DNA from: Chara braunii
Lineage: Eukaryota; Streptophyta; Charophyceae; Charales; Characeae
Assembly (NCBI GenBank): GCA_003427395.1
Contig: BFEA01000211.1
Coordinates: 1,348,419-1,372,943, forward strand
DNA: 24,525 nt
Reading direction: 5' to 3'
Position 1 is the stretch's first letter, and every line of letters starts with the position of its first letter. Under the pieces are notes generated by a model. It searched no databases, was not told where the DNA came from, and saw nothing but the letters and a program-made list of their open reading frames with translations. Shown here piece after piece: positions 8,581-18,884 of this stretch. A program made the position numbers and the translations under genes.

Positions 8581-9084
8581 ATGAAATTTTACAGAACATT
8601 TTGAGTTGCCAAAGGGAGGTTTCCCTTTTGCATGTGCTTTTCACAGACAAGCTTTCCCCGACCTTCAACCTTACGCCAGGGATAGTCCCTGTAACGGAAT
8701 CTACATTGCAAGTGCTTTCTACCAGGCGGACTGTGAGGACCCTGGCCTCTTTTTATGTCCGAAATGGAGAGTTAGAATTATGTCCCTTTTTGGAAAAAAA
8801 GCAATGACGGGCAAGTACTTTGGAGTCACACCCAACGACGTTCAGAATAGGCAACTTTAGCAGTTCCCGAAATGGAGCAAACAAGGCCATCCTAAATCTG
8901 CCAAGTGCCACTGCGGGTAATGACTGGTGCAGTTTTAGACCCCCGCTAAACTTGCACATTTCGAAACTCACATCATGACATCGGCCCCACTTTGTCTTTT
9001 GTTGCCTATTTCAAACTAAAAGTGTGCCACAGCCACAGTTTCCCAAAGGAGAAGGGGCAAGTACTTCGGGAAGTAGGGTCCAAG

Positions 9085-9086
<2 letters not shown>
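8581..9086. other. no gene seen
   Basis: No recognisable coding or RNA feature. GGGCAAGTACTT occurs at 8809 and 9055; other similarity between those places is not evident. Confidence 0.5.

Positions 9087-9158
<72 letters not shown>
9087..9158 (+). repeat. (GA)n microsatellite, about 72 bp
   Basis: An uninterrupted GA dinucleotide run of about 36 units. The Arg-Glu and Ser-Leu open frames across it are artefacts of the repeat. Confidence 0.97.
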
Positions 9159-9159
<1 letters not shown>

Positions 9160-9162
<3 letters not shown>

Positions 9163-9272
9163 CACCCAGACGTCCTGGAGGCGGACATCGGAACGTTGGT
9201 GAGAGACCTAGAGGGATTGAAGGCGGGCCATGTGATGGCTCCACTCTTATTGGTGGGGAGCTGCACCTGCCA
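9160..9272 (-). repeat. hairpin repeat copy H3 (interrupted before the second hairpin)
   Basis: GAACGTTGGTGAGAGACC, GGGATTGAAGGCGGGCC, GGCTCC and TCTTATTGGTGGGGAGC align with the body of H1, H8 and H9. The copy keeps the GCTCC...GGAGC hairpin but leaves the family after GCACCTGC (9262-9270), where a different block begins at 9281. Confidence 0.7.
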
Positions 9273-9280
9273 CCCTATAC

Positions 9281-9495
9281 ACAATTCCATGTACAGTTCT
9301 ACCTTGAAAAAGCCAGCATATCACAATAATAAAAAAAAAGAAAAGAAAACAACAGGTACATAAAAACCAACTACAGACCAATACACAGTTCCGTGTACAA
9401 TTTAACGGAATACTAACCTTGAAAAAGACAGAATATCAGGGGATCAAAAGAGAAACAACAGGTGCTAGTAAATGAAAACCGACTACAGACCAAAA
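9281..9495 (+). repeat. tandem pair of ~105-bp units, third partial copy at 9715-9770
   Basis: Unit 1 (9281-9384) and unit 2 (9385-9494) share ACARTTCCRTGTACA, CTTGAAAAAG, AACAACAGGT and ACTACAGACCAA. A third partial copy (ACAATTCCATGTGCAATTC, CGAAAAAGACACGACATC) lies at about 9715-9770. Both H3 and H4 are followed by this block, so it may be an outer part of a longer form of the hairpin element. Confidence 0.75.
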
Positions 9496-9507
9496 CCCCA
9501 CCCCACC

Positions 9508-9569
9508 TTCTTCTTCTTCTTCTTCTTCTTCTTCTTCTTCTTCTTCTTCTTCTTCTTTTTTTTTTTTTT
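9508..9569 (+). repeat. (TTC)n microsatellite running into T14
   Basis: About 16 TTC units (9508-9556) followed by T14. On the minus strand this is poly(A) followed by (GAA)n, and it lies about 65 bases from the body of H4, so it may be an expanded retroposon tail. Confidence 0.9.
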
Positions 9570-9624
9570 AACATCTGTCATGTCGTGCTGTTGGGAGTTG
9601 TCTGAGCATCTCCCAATACACCCC

Positions 9625-9690
9625 GCCCCTCCAGATGGCTCCACTCTATTGGTTGGGAGTGTCACCTGCTGGAACCGATCCAGTGTCCCA
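9625..9690 (-). repeat. hairpin repeat copy H4
   Basis: GATGGCTCCACTCTATTGG continues to GGGAGT. GCTGGA (9668-9673), loop ACCGA, TCCAGT (9679-9684) form the second stem; the basal pair is G:T, which is tolerated in RNA. A (GAA)n/poly(A)-type tail lies on the appropriate side (9508-9569). Confidence 0.7.
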
Positions 9691-9770
9691 TTACACGTAA
9701 CAGAATATCTTATATACAATTCCATGTGCAATTCTACCTCGAAAAAGACACGACATCAAAAGAGGAAGAC

Positions 9771-10063
9771 CGGAGTTCTCTATTCAAATCTTGCATGCTC
9801 AGTATCTAGTTCTACCAAGTCAGCAAAATCTACCTAGTATTGCGTACTGATGGTCTTCATTTAGTACTTCATTATACCGCCGGGAAACTGGCCTGCTGTC
9901 ATTCAGAGAGGAAAAAACAACTCAGCTATTCACAGGAGAAAGGACGAAAATCAGGGTACTGGACAGTGGATACAATCTGCTTCACACACTTTAACCTGAT
10001 CTAAGAAAGCAAACCACTGGCTCACAAAGCGTCCGAATGCGTTGGAAGCAAAACCTACAGCTT
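9771..10063. other. no gene seen
   Basis: Short unique-looking non-coding spacer between two repeat-rich stretches. Nothing recognised. Confidence 0.5.
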
Positions 10064-10142
10064 TTCTTTTCTGTACTCCCTCCTCCTCCTTCTTCTTCTT
10101 CTTCTTCTTCTTCCTTTTTTTTTTCCGTTCTTTTCTGTACTC
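10064..10142 (+). repeat. (TCC)n(TTC)n T10 tract bracketed by a 15-bp direct repeat
   Basis: TTCTTTTCTGTACTC at 10064-10078 is repeated exactly at 10128-10142. Between the copies are only TCC units, TTC units and a T run (10079-10127). The arrangement resembles a target-site duplication around a retroposon consisting of little more than its tail, or a local duplication that gave rise to a microsatellite. Confidence 0.75.
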
Positions 10143-10266
10143 TAGGGGACCAATCTGTAGAAATTGCTTGTTTGTTAACTCTAGTATTATGGGACTGGTT
10201 CTGCAGTCAGGCAGACATATCAAATCTACCGCCTTTGCAGATGATACCACAGCAGTCGTCAGGACC

Positions 10267-10336
10267 TTTTTTTTTAAATTGCTCCAATCTATTCGTGGGG
10301 AGCAGCATGTGCTGGGAACCGGGCCCAGCGTCCCTT
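10267..10336 (-). repeat. hairpin repeat copy H5
   Basis: A T9 tract (10267-10275) is followed within a few bases by GCTCC...GGAGC (10281-10303). Then come GCTGGG (10311-10316), loop AACCGGG and CCCAGC (10324-10329), followed by GTCCC. The left ~70 bases of the body are missing here, and the hairpins sit almost against the tail. The stem carries the G:C version of the sixth pair. Confidence 0.75.
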
Positions 10337-10354
10337 ATAATGGAAATACATTCA

Positions 10355-10470
10355 TGATTGATGATCGTTGATGACAATTTGGGATGATTGAGGATCATTT
10401 AGGATGGTTTAGGATGATTCAGGATGATAGAGTGGATGATTGAGGTCATGAAGTAGAGATAGATGATGAC
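10355..10470 (+). repeat. GATGATT-type minisatellite
   Basis: Short imperfect units built on GGATGATT/AGGATCATTT repeat across the stretch. Low-complexity, non-coding. Confidence 0.7.
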
Positions 10471-10860
10471 TAAGCAGAATGATTGTCTACTCAGCACTCA
10501 AATACTATCCTATCCCTAATTTCCTGTATCCATTCCAACCAACCAATCACAACTGAGCCTGTGCTGTGCATCAATCAGGCCTCTTCCTGGTCTCACACCC
10601 CAATCTGGCTCGGTTACAGGGCAGCGCTACCCACCCCAGCTCTGACCATCGTCGGCCAGATTGTAGCCATTAGTCAAGTTTGCAGATCACCTTCCTCCCT
10701 CGGCAATCCCAGACCTCTATACAAAGCCTCAAGCTCCTACTCAAGCAGGTTACAGGGCACCGCCCCAGCGCCGGCCAGCGTCGTTCTGGCGCCAACTCAA
10801 CCTGGCCATTACACAAAAAGGCTCAATTAGGAAATTAGCTAAGCTCGAATGTCAACTAGA
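10471..10860. other. no gene seen
   Basis: C-rich, non-repetitive sequence. GGTTACAGGGCA occurs twice (10612 and 10748), each time followed by similar GC-rich sequence. An open frame covers 10483-10830 but matches nothing I recognise. Confidence 0.4.
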
Positions 10861-11283
10861 AATCTCGTTTCCTCTTCTCCTCTTCTCGTCTCGCTGCCTC
10901 CACTAATCTGAACCCCGCTATCAGTATGAAGTTCCCATCAGCCCCAACGAGAGAGATAACCTCCCCATTCCCTTCGGCCTTGAAGGAACCAGTTCCCCCA
11001 AAAGGTGTACCTCAAATCTAACACTCTCACCTAGTCTGCCTCCGCCAGGATATAATGTGCCCCCATACATATCTCCCAGCTACAGCCCAGGTCAGCTCCC
11101 ATCATCTGCGTCTACTCCCTAGAGGGCAATCACCTCCCACCTTGTGTTACCCCTGCGGAGTAGCGCTCCCTTCCTGACCGACCTACCTACCAACTAGACC
11201 AGAACCTATCTGGGCGAAGAGAATATAACCACCAACACAGAGATAACTACTGATTGATGAAAAAATGAATAAAGAAACCTTGA

Positions 11284-11315
<32 letters not shown>

Positions 11316-11700
11316 ATGATGAAATAAAATTGGCAAGAAACAAGTAAGGAACGTTTGACTTGCGATACCCTAATGGCACCGGTGTGGAAGATTGACAGCT
11401 CGCTATTGCTGTAATGAAAATAGAAGATGACAATGATTACAATTTTGACGGAGAAGTCCGAATGACGATCATAAAGAAGATGAGGAAGCGAAATGGTGAT
11501 GATGACCACCGTCAACAGTGATGGCGACCACCAACAAAAAAGATGCAGGTGACGTAAATGACGAGCAGCTTGGATATGAGAAGACAACCAGCGGCAATGT
11601 TGATGATAAAACAACGCTTCTGACGAAAAAACCTGCACAGGAAAAAACAACAACAAAAGAACACACGAATGAAGAAGAGCTCCGTTGATGATGATCTCAC
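10861..11700 (+). repeat. dispersed repeat module, copy A
   Basis: This aligns in the same orientation with 21960-22815. Shared landmarks in order are CTCGCTGCCTCC, CCTCCCCATTCCCTTC, CTAGTCTGCCTCCGCCA, CACCTTGTGTTACCCCTGC, ACCACCAACACAGAGATAAC, a trinucleotide run, AAATAAAATTGGC, GGAAGATTGACA and CCTGCACA. Identity looks like roughly 85-90% over the first ~600 bases and lower beyond. There is no terminal inverted repeat, no tail and no convincing protein. On the right it abuts a LINE fragment (from 11740), whereas copy B abuts an adapter. Confidence 0.85.
11281..11322 (+). repeat. (TGC)n(TGA)n microsatellite in copy A
   Basis: About eight CTG units followed by five TGA units. The matching place in copy B (22383-22445) has only TGA units with a few TTA, so the two copies differ in unit sequence as well as length. 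Confidence 0.95.
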
Positions 11701-11739
11701 AGATGATCCTCCTGCTGTGATGATGCTCCAAGCTGGTTC

Positions 11740-11960
11740 AACGGTCTCCACACTTTGGTTCCATGGGGCTGACTCCACTTTCTTCCACCGACGTCGACTT
11801 TCGCCAACTCGCTCGAGCGCTACAGCCTCTATAAGGGCATTGGCTATGGAGTACTTGATGTGGAAAGCACATGGGAAATGGACAAACAGCAGCTTCCACC
11901 ACTATTCTCCCTCTTCCACAATGCCTCAGGCCAGCCGCCACGTCAGCCTGTGACGTGGAT
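11740..11960 (-). pseudogene. LINE ORF2 C-terminal fragment (copy L-e)
   Basis: On the minus strand ALWKREN (just after the LINE zinc-finger region) is followed, after a frameshift, by FHIKYSIANALIEAVALERVGE and RRRWKKVESAPW. The last part matches SIAKTFKEAGEL and RCRWRKVESAPW of the copy at the right edge (24410-24525), which runs on into the typical LINE tail. Here the similarity stops near 11740, where the copy-A module takes over, so the tail is missing. The similarity is also plain at DNA level (GGGGCTGACTCCACTTTC). Confidence 0.65.
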
Positions 11961-12079
11961 TGGCTAAGTGCCTCTGGATGCCACGCATGCCTTAAGCGCT
12001 ATCACCAGATCCTTCTATCCCCTCACAGCATCCTCATGCCAACGCACCCACACGCACTAGCTGTCAGCACCATGCCACG
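11961..12079. other. no gene seen
   Basis: Short spacer between a LINE fragment and a minisatellite. Confidence 0.4.
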
Positions 12080-12306
12080 TGCATGAAGCCAGCACCACGC
12101 CATCCACCAGTCGCCAATGCCTCGTTGCTTACCCGTTGCCAGCACCTCGCCGTCTGCGAGCATCCAGCGCCTCGCTCCTCTCAAGGAGCCAGCGCCTCGC
12201 CACCTTCGAACCACCAGCACCCCACTACCAGCGCACAACCAGCACCTCGCCACCGATGGCTAACCAGCGCCCCCCCGCGCGCATGCTGCCAGTGCCTCAC
12301 CTCCAG
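12080..12306 (+). repeat. ~25-bp CCAGCRCCTCGCC minisatellite
   Basis: The core CCAGC(A/G)CCTCGCC recurs about eight times with spacings of roughly 23-27 bases and increasing divergence. Long open frames here (Ala/Pro/Ser-rich on plus, Trp/Gly-rich on minus) are products of the repeat. Confidence 0.8.
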
Positions 12307-12467
12307 CACGCGCGTTGACGTCAACATGTTCCGTCATTGTGCGAGCGCTAACGAGCGTCGATATCCTACCGCGAGTTCGACAACTCTTAGCTTTGAAAGC
12401 TGCTTTCTCTATCTGTTAGACGTATTTGGGCTCAACAATCGACTGGACTAAGTCTGGGGCTAGGTGA

Positions 12468-14222
12468 TTTTTTTTTTATTTTTTTTTTTTGAAAACATGG
12501 AACCTCTGGGAGCATTACCCAGCTTAGCTTGAATAACATTCAGGGGTGGAGTCCCAGTAGGAGAACCTCTCAGCCTGATGCTGCTGCCTGAAGATAACCT
12601 AGAGCACTAGCCTCCTGCAGGGGGAACTCTTCCTAAATCTAACTACCCTCTTTGTTGCAGGTAAGATTAGTCTAGTATGTGGGCATTGTGGGGCCGTCTT
12701 CCACCTCATCTCTAAGAAACCGTGAGGAGACTAGACGGACTTCGTCAGAAAAGGTTATCCATTTGAATGGGTTGGCCCATACTGCTATCATTCTTGCTCT
12801 AGCTGTTTGGGGGAGAGAGTGAGAGAGTCTAGTCTTCCTCCATTCTGCCCAAATTAAGTTGCCAATAGCAAATTTAAACTTATTTCTGACTGCAGACTAA
12901 GACCAGTGGGCGTTTTTGAATTGTCTCTCTCTCCTGGCTAACCATAGAATCCAGAAGCCTACTGAACTGAACTTGTTTGCTATTATCACTTTTGTATCCC
13001 TACTCGTATTACCTCTCATGATAAAATCTTTCGTCCAAATTACTTCTGTGATGTATGCTGCAAACCACAATCGGCTCACCCATTCCCAGAAACCCTTGAC
13101 AATGACACACTCACACCACAGGTGGGTCGAGTCTTCCAACGTTTCCTAGGGACAGATGTCACAGTGTGGGCTGATCTGCATCCCCTTTTCAGCACACCAA
13201 GTTGCCGTAGGAAGGCACGAACGTAAATGCATCCACTGCAATCCTCCCATCTTTAATTTCAGCATAATTAGCAATAATGCAATAAAGGAGGTTACCCATT
13301 GAATGTGGAGGTTTGGAGATGGGGTGCTCCTTTCCTTCTTCTTCCAGGAGCTCAACACATTCATCTTCAGTGTGGTGGCTTTAGACCTTAGTGCATAACC
13401 TGTCTGCAGGGTGTAGCCTGAGATGAGTATTTGAGTATTCACCGCAAATTCATCTGAGATTACCCGTTCCACCCTCTGAGCATCGATTCTCCATTTGTCT
13501 TTGGGTAGTCCATCAAGCAGGAGTGAGAACCTTACCTTGCCTCTATGCTTTTTTGTCCGTACTGCTATTACCTTGCCTCTATGCTCTTTTGTCCGTACTG
13601 CTATTTCCTGCCACCCTGGTCTAATTGCATGCCCCCGTTACTCTCGACTTTCTCCAGATAATTCTTACCTGCTTGCCAGTTGGAAAGGACTGTTGTCTGA
13701 TTAACGACAGAGTCTATACGCACAATAGCGGATTTGTCATTCCCATTTCTCCACCAGGTACCCGCTCGCTGGTCTTGCTCCTTGTTCTTGAGAAGTGACG
13801 ACCACGTGACTGGCACGACCCATATCAGCTCTTCTTTGTGTCCTTCAACATTGTGTAGGCCTCTCAACTTCTGTTTAATGTTTTCAAGGGGGAGCCATTC
13901 CCTTGTGTCTTCCACAACCAAGTGCTGAATCTGCCATATGCCCCTGCATCCATTTACGGGCAAAGTTGCCTGGCTTATTAGAGACTGAGAACGGTTAGCC
14001 TGAAGAGTCAAGGATTGTGGGGTTCTCAAAGAGGCAGGTGTTCAGTGTTTCCTTTCTGTCAGACGGGTATGTTAATGTGTGTGGTAGTATCCTGCTCCAG
14101 GATTTCAAGATAGGCTGCCAAGTAGAGGATTTGACTGATGAAAGGAATGGATGCATTAGTAGTGCTTGCCAAACTGCATCAGGGTCGTTCAGCAAGGATA
14201 GTCTATGCCATATGGACCTCTT
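12468..14222 (-). mobile_element. 5'-truncated non-LTR retrotransposon (copy L-d) with poly(A) tail
   Basis: A T-rich run at 12468-12490 is the poly(A) tail on the minus strand. Upstream (increasing coordinates) are about 280 bases of 3' untranslated sequence and then a decayed ORF2 C-terminal half to about 14200. The element is cut where the gypsy integrase sequence begins (about 14222), which is the usual 5' truncation of LINEs. I looked for a target-site duplication between the left of the tail (TAGGTGA side) and the right end and saw none, so the right junction may have been rearranged. Confidence 0.75.
12770..14200 (-). pseudogene. LINE ORF2 C-terminal half (connection and zinc-finger region) of L-d
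   Basis: Several frames are needed. From the 5' side, DPDAVWQALLMHPFLSS and WSRILPHTLTYP (14195-13995) are followed by a middle part (14029-13601). LRSCLPTATWC and CDICP (about 13180-13150) then lead to LEDSTHLWCECVIVKGFW (13139-13090), and GFWILWLARRERQF follows (about 12960). This is the zf-RVT pattern C-x2-C...H-x3-C, then the W-x-LW-x-RER motif of LINE C-termini. It lacks the DW..P..PLRP..FPDP tail of the other LINE copies here and so belongs to a different family. RT and endonuclease domains are absent. Frameshifts and stops show it is inactive. Confidence 0.7.
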
Positions 14223-16250
14223 CTACGTCTAGATGCATACTCAAGAAGTGATTAATATATCGGGCTACCTCTAGTGAGTTCCGACTAGTCATTGGATAGG
14301 CCTCGATCCACTTTGAAAAATGGTCAACGACCACTAGGAGGACATTCAACTCGCCTTGGTCGACAGGACCCTTCGGTACGTTAATATCCGTCGTATCGAT
14401 GCTAACTCTCTGGAATGGGTGTTCCACACTAGTCGGTACCATTGTCTGGGGCATTTGAACCGGCACCTTATCCGCCGCACAGGCCGGGCAATTATGGACA
14501 ATGAATTTGACATCATCTCGAATTCCCGACCAGTACCATCTTTTTTTTTAATGGTTTTCTCGGTGTATGTAACAACGAAGTGGACCGCATCCTCTTCGTG
14601 TGCCGCTCGTGTCCAATCTTACCTAGCTAACGGGTGTGAAACCGTTAGCCAGCTAGACCCTATGTCGCCATCGTCCTTTCGTTTTGTAATGATGATTCCC
14701 GCAAGCGATAGTCATGGGGCCACTCCGTTACTCTCCGACGTTCTTCCTTAGTGAGTTTCATCAACAGATCATCCTTCAATCACCGTAGCAGCAAGAGGTC
14801 TGTCCAGACCTCTGCTCTGCGGACACTTGGCCGGAATCCGTCATTCGTCCTAGCCTCTAGATACCGTTTCTCTGTGGGTAGCCAATTTGGTGAACAGTCG
14901 GGACATACCCAATCCTTTTCGCGCCCGTACCTAATATAGCACCCGTGGGACCGAGCGACACAACACTGGATACATTGTATTCATGAAACAAAACTGGGTT
15001 GTATTGGGTGAGACTCACCCCTACCCGGTATTATAGGCAGACCGCAGAAGAAGCAAGTAGTTCCATAACGGTTTGATGAAGAGCAGGGCGTGGGCGAATG
15101 GGAAGAACGACAAGGGAAGGAGGAAGGAGTGGTTGCCATTTTAGGGGTTGTCACCATCGCCGAGCTCTAAGATGTCCTTGTGGAGACCGTGCACTTCCCC
15201 GTAGCAGGGCTCTGTCGATGGCGGAGTCGGCTTCCACGGAATAAGTTGCTTGCTCTTGGGGCTCCTCCTTGGCGGCTGCAACCAGGTCAATCCGTCTGCA
15301 TTTCTGTGTTGCTTAGTGGTATGGTGGCAGACGTCGAAATCATAGCCCTGCAATCTCATGACCCATCGTCCCAACGTTCCTGTGTAGTCAGTGTTCTTCT
15401 GTAGTGACAACAACAACTGGTGATCCGTCACGATCATGAACTTCTGGCCGTGGAGATACGGTCGGAAGTGCTGAATTCCCCACACCACGGCTAGCCATTC
15501 ACCCTTGCATGCTTCGTAATTTGTTTGCGCCTGATTCAACGTCTTCGAGGCATACTCGATGAAGTGTTTCTTCCCATCCACTCCTTGTCGAGTCAACACC
15601 GCCGATATCGCTTGTGGTTGCAAGTCTGTGTGCAGAGCTAAGGACTTTGTTGGATTTGGGCACGCCAGTACTGGCACGGTCGTCATGGCCTTTTTAAGCG
15701 CCCGAAAACCCGCCTTGCATTTCGGCGTTCAAACCACATCCTCGTCCTTTTTCAAAAGATTCGCCAGGGGTTTGGCGACACGTGTGAAACCCTGAATGAA
15801 TCGTCGGTAGTAGGAGGCCAGCCCCAAGAAGGCTCGAACTTGAGTCAATGTGGCTGCAACTGGAGTCTCTTGTACCGCTGCCACCTTCCTTGGATCTGGC
15901 TTCTGGCCCTCCACGGTTACGATGTGGCCCAAGAAGGAAAATTTGAAAACTCGTTTTTCTCCAATGCCACTTTGAACCCCATATCCGCCAATGCATGCAA
16001 GACCCATTCAACATGTTCCATATGATACTCGTGTGTTTTGGAAAAGACCAAGATATCGTCCATATATACAATCATAGAAAAATTGATCAGGGATTGGGTC
16101 AGTCGGGTTTTGTTAACAAAATCGGCGAAGTCCATATTCATGGCCCGTTGGAAAGTGACGGAGGCGTTACATATTCTCATGGGGCATCGGATCCATTGCC
16201 ACGTGCCTTCGAATAAAGCAAAGTCATTCTGGGCCTATATTCTGATCGGA
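14223..16250 (-). pseudogene. pol: Ty3/gypsy pol fragment: partial RT, RNase H, integrase N-terminus
   Basis: Reading from 16250 downward, RT enters at CPMRICNASVTFQRAMN, with the catalytic VYMDDILVFSK (YMDD at 16055-16066). After a frameshift near 15950 come FLGHIVT, FLGLASYYRRFI and a TGA at 15729-15731, where the family normally has Trp. RNase H (15686-15141) keeps all four acidic residues: HTDLQ, ACKGEWLA, IVTDHQ and RNADGLT. Further on are TKEERRRVTEWPHDYRLR (about 14750), then the integrase zinc-binding H-x5-H and C-x2-C (14600-14479, KRWYWSGIRDDV between them). The start of the catalytic core follows, VSIDTTDI (first acidic residue) and VVVDHFSKWIEAYP. The core stops at 14223, before the second catalytic Asp, where LINE L-d begins. 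Gag, protease and LTRs are missing. It need not be the same element as the Gag at 3562, which is on the other strand. Confidence 0.85.
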
Positions 16251-16559
16251 TAGCGGCATGGTAAAAACCATGCGATATCGAATTTTGAGAGAACCCGAGT
16301 CGATCTGATAGCCTACTTCGGATTTTACTCTGAAGGGTACATGAAACCGCTAGGTACGGATCCTAGCTTATCACACACGACGCTTGATCCACCTCTCCAA
16401 CGTAGCATAACCCCAGGTAGAAAAGTGCTCGATGAGCAATTGAGTCCATTGGATATTATTTAGGAATTTGTTGGCAAAATCACTCTTTCGTCCCTATAAG
16501 ATCTCCAAGCGGTAGTCTGCATTGACAACGGGCATAAGTCTGCGCTCCCAAGCCTCGAA
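16251..16559. other. no gene seen; short perfect inverted repeat at the pol edge
   Basis: GCATGGT AAAA ACCATGC forms a perfect 7-bp stem at 16256-16273, right where similarity to gypsy RT ends. The remainder shows no recognisable protein or repeat. Confidence 0.45.
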
Positions 16560-18840
16560 TAGCGGTTTTCATTGTGAAAAAGTGTAATAAGTATTCAAAA
16601 TTACAGGCAAAGAATATATATTTTTATGAAATGCATATTCAAGAACAAATTCTAAATTATGAATCTCGGGAACAACTAAGTGAGTCTTCCCAAACTATCA
16701 ACATTCAAGAACTTAGGGAGCAGTTATTGACCATTGCGCAACATCGTTGGCAAGGACAACTAATCACAGGCAAGCTATCAAAATTTTTTTTTGAAGGGCA
16801 AATTGATACATATTTTTTAGCAATCGTTTGGTCACGAGTCAAACGCTCATTCATAGAAGGTCTATTTGATCTTTCGGTTTTCCTAGACCCCTCTATGTTT
16901 GCATCCTCAGCAACTAGTTTGAAAGTAGCCAATGATTTTTTCAAAAAATATTCCTTTCATCCAAATACCCCATCTATTTCCAGGAGGATGACCAAACCAT
17001 TCGTTTCGTCCTAAAACCACTTTTCCAATCTATTAGTGACGCACAACGTGACCTTCTAAAGAGACCACTGACTAAGAATCAAATTTGGACAACTCTAATA
17101 CAAATGGAGGAGGATAAAACTCCGGGGTTGGATGGTCTTCCTAAGGAGCTTTGATAAACTATGTAGTCTTCTTTTTCATCAGACTTAATGCAGTACTTTC
17201 AGGAGGTTTGGGAGTCAGGCGAGATGGGTAAAATAGTGAGTCAAGGAATACTTACCTTACTTTATAAAAAAGGTAATAAAAAAATAATCACGAATTATCG
17301 ACCAATAACTTTACTAACAATTGTTTACAAGTTATTGGCAAAAATACTTGCAAACCGGATGATCTTTGTGATGGTTGACATAATCCACCCCTCTCAAATG
17401 GGGTTCATAAATGGTCGACATATACAAAATAACATTCTCTTAATTAATGAAATGGTCAAACTTTCGTGTCAATTTAAACAAAACGCAACTTTTGTTTTCA
17501 TAGGTTTTGAAAAGGCTTATGACCATGTTGATTGGCGGTTCCTAGTTGCTTGCTATAAAAATTGAACTTTGGCCTTAATATGCGAAAATGGGTTAAAATT
17601 TTACATATAAATGCTACAATACGAATTCTTGTTAATGACTTGCTGTCTCCGGAGATCCACCTTCAAAGGTCAGTAAGATAAGGGGATCCGTTAACCACTT
17701 TTCTTTTCTTAATTGTAATGGAAGCTCTGGGGACCAATCTTAGAGCTAATCACAATATTAAGTGCCTACATAGTGATCCCCATAGCCTCCATGTTTGCGA
17801 ACGATCTGATCATCATGATGAAAGCCTCAACTGCAAACATGGAGGAAATCAAAAGTATGCTGGACAAATTCTCGGTTGTCTCAGATATGATAGTTAATTG
17901 GGGAAATAAAACTCAAGGGTGGTGGATCCACTACAATGGAGATTGCCTACTCGAGTTCCCTAGGGTGCAACGGGTTGTCTTTAGAGGGGGCATTGAGAAT
18001 TTTGGGGGTGTCACTTTCCGCTTTTGGTAAACCTGTTCCCAATGATGAGTGAATCTCTGAGCCTGCTATAGAGAAAATGAATCAATGGAAATGCCAGCAC
18101 ACCTCTCTTTTTGGCCGATCATTAGTAATAAGCAATGTAGTGTTGACTTCAATATGGTACAAATCGGCACTATGGGCAATTAGTAAACCACGTATTAAAC
18201 AACTTCAAAAACATGCGTCGGTTTTTCTTTGGAGGGGTGATTATGAACAGGAAATAGTACTTCCCCGAGTGCTGATTCAACCTAAATCTAGGGAGGGGTT
18301 AAAAATTATTGACCCAACCCTGCAATGTCAGACTTTGTCCTCACAATGGATGATAGATCTCATTTTTGACATTGACAAACCTGACAACCAGTGACACTAG
18401 AACAAATAAGAAGATTGACGACGATAGCTTCTTCTGAGGTTCACCCATTCACTTGGGTGGAGGATAGATTCTGGAACATCCCCCGTCCGGGTGCACATTC
18501 AAAGTTAGAAGGGGAGAGAGTTGCAACTCGAGTAGATCTTCTCCTAGATAATTTATGGGTTTCCCTACTTAAAATGCAGTGTAGACTGTCGTTACCAAAT
18601 AAACATTTTCCTTCACGTTTTTAAGAGAACTTGAGGCGACCTTTATTCGGGAACAGATTGATAACTGGTGTTAATGGTTGTGTTTACAATAGCTATCGAC
18701 CTCCCTGGTCTCAGTGGGTGAAAAAATGGGTAGTACGGGTCAAAGATATTTGGGACCAAGAAAAAAGAGGTTGGATGATAACTGCTCAACTTAAAAAAAT
18801 AATTTCATACACCCACAGACTAAGCCCAAAACTTTGACCA
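16560..18840 (+). pseudogene. LINE ORF2 fragment (copy L-b): linker, RT, connection domain
   Basis: The endonuclease-RT linker is at 16574-17013 (GKLSKFFFEGQIDTYFL, VWSRVKRSF). After a shift, TPGLDGLPKEL (about 17120) is the usual RT lead-in. The RT block is at 17188-17565: [37 protein letters not shown] and [17 protein letters not shown]-stop-GDPL follows with TAA at 17679-17681 in place of Gln, then FLIVMEAL. The catalytic FADD appears as FAND (17794-17805), losing one essential Asp. The rest (18077-18837) has RSLVISNVVL, VFLWRGD, PLFGNR and VVRVKDIWDQE, matching L-c segment by segment. The copy ends after SPKL (18837), before the zinc-finger part. It is visibly more AT-rich than L-c although of the same family. 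Several stops and frameshifts make it inactive. Confidence 0.85.
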
Positions 18841-18884
18841 GATCATTTGTCTCATTCCCCTGGGTTGGGTGAGGGAGTTAAAAA

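Noticed and set aside
9011-9363. Long Arg-Glu and Ser-Leu repeat open frames
   Set aside because: They are translations of the (GA)n microsatellite.
11183-11731. 182-codon minus-strand open frame rich in Ser, Ile and Phe
   Set aside because: It is the reverse reading of the CTG/TGA microsatellite and GAT-rich module copy A; copy B does not preserve it.
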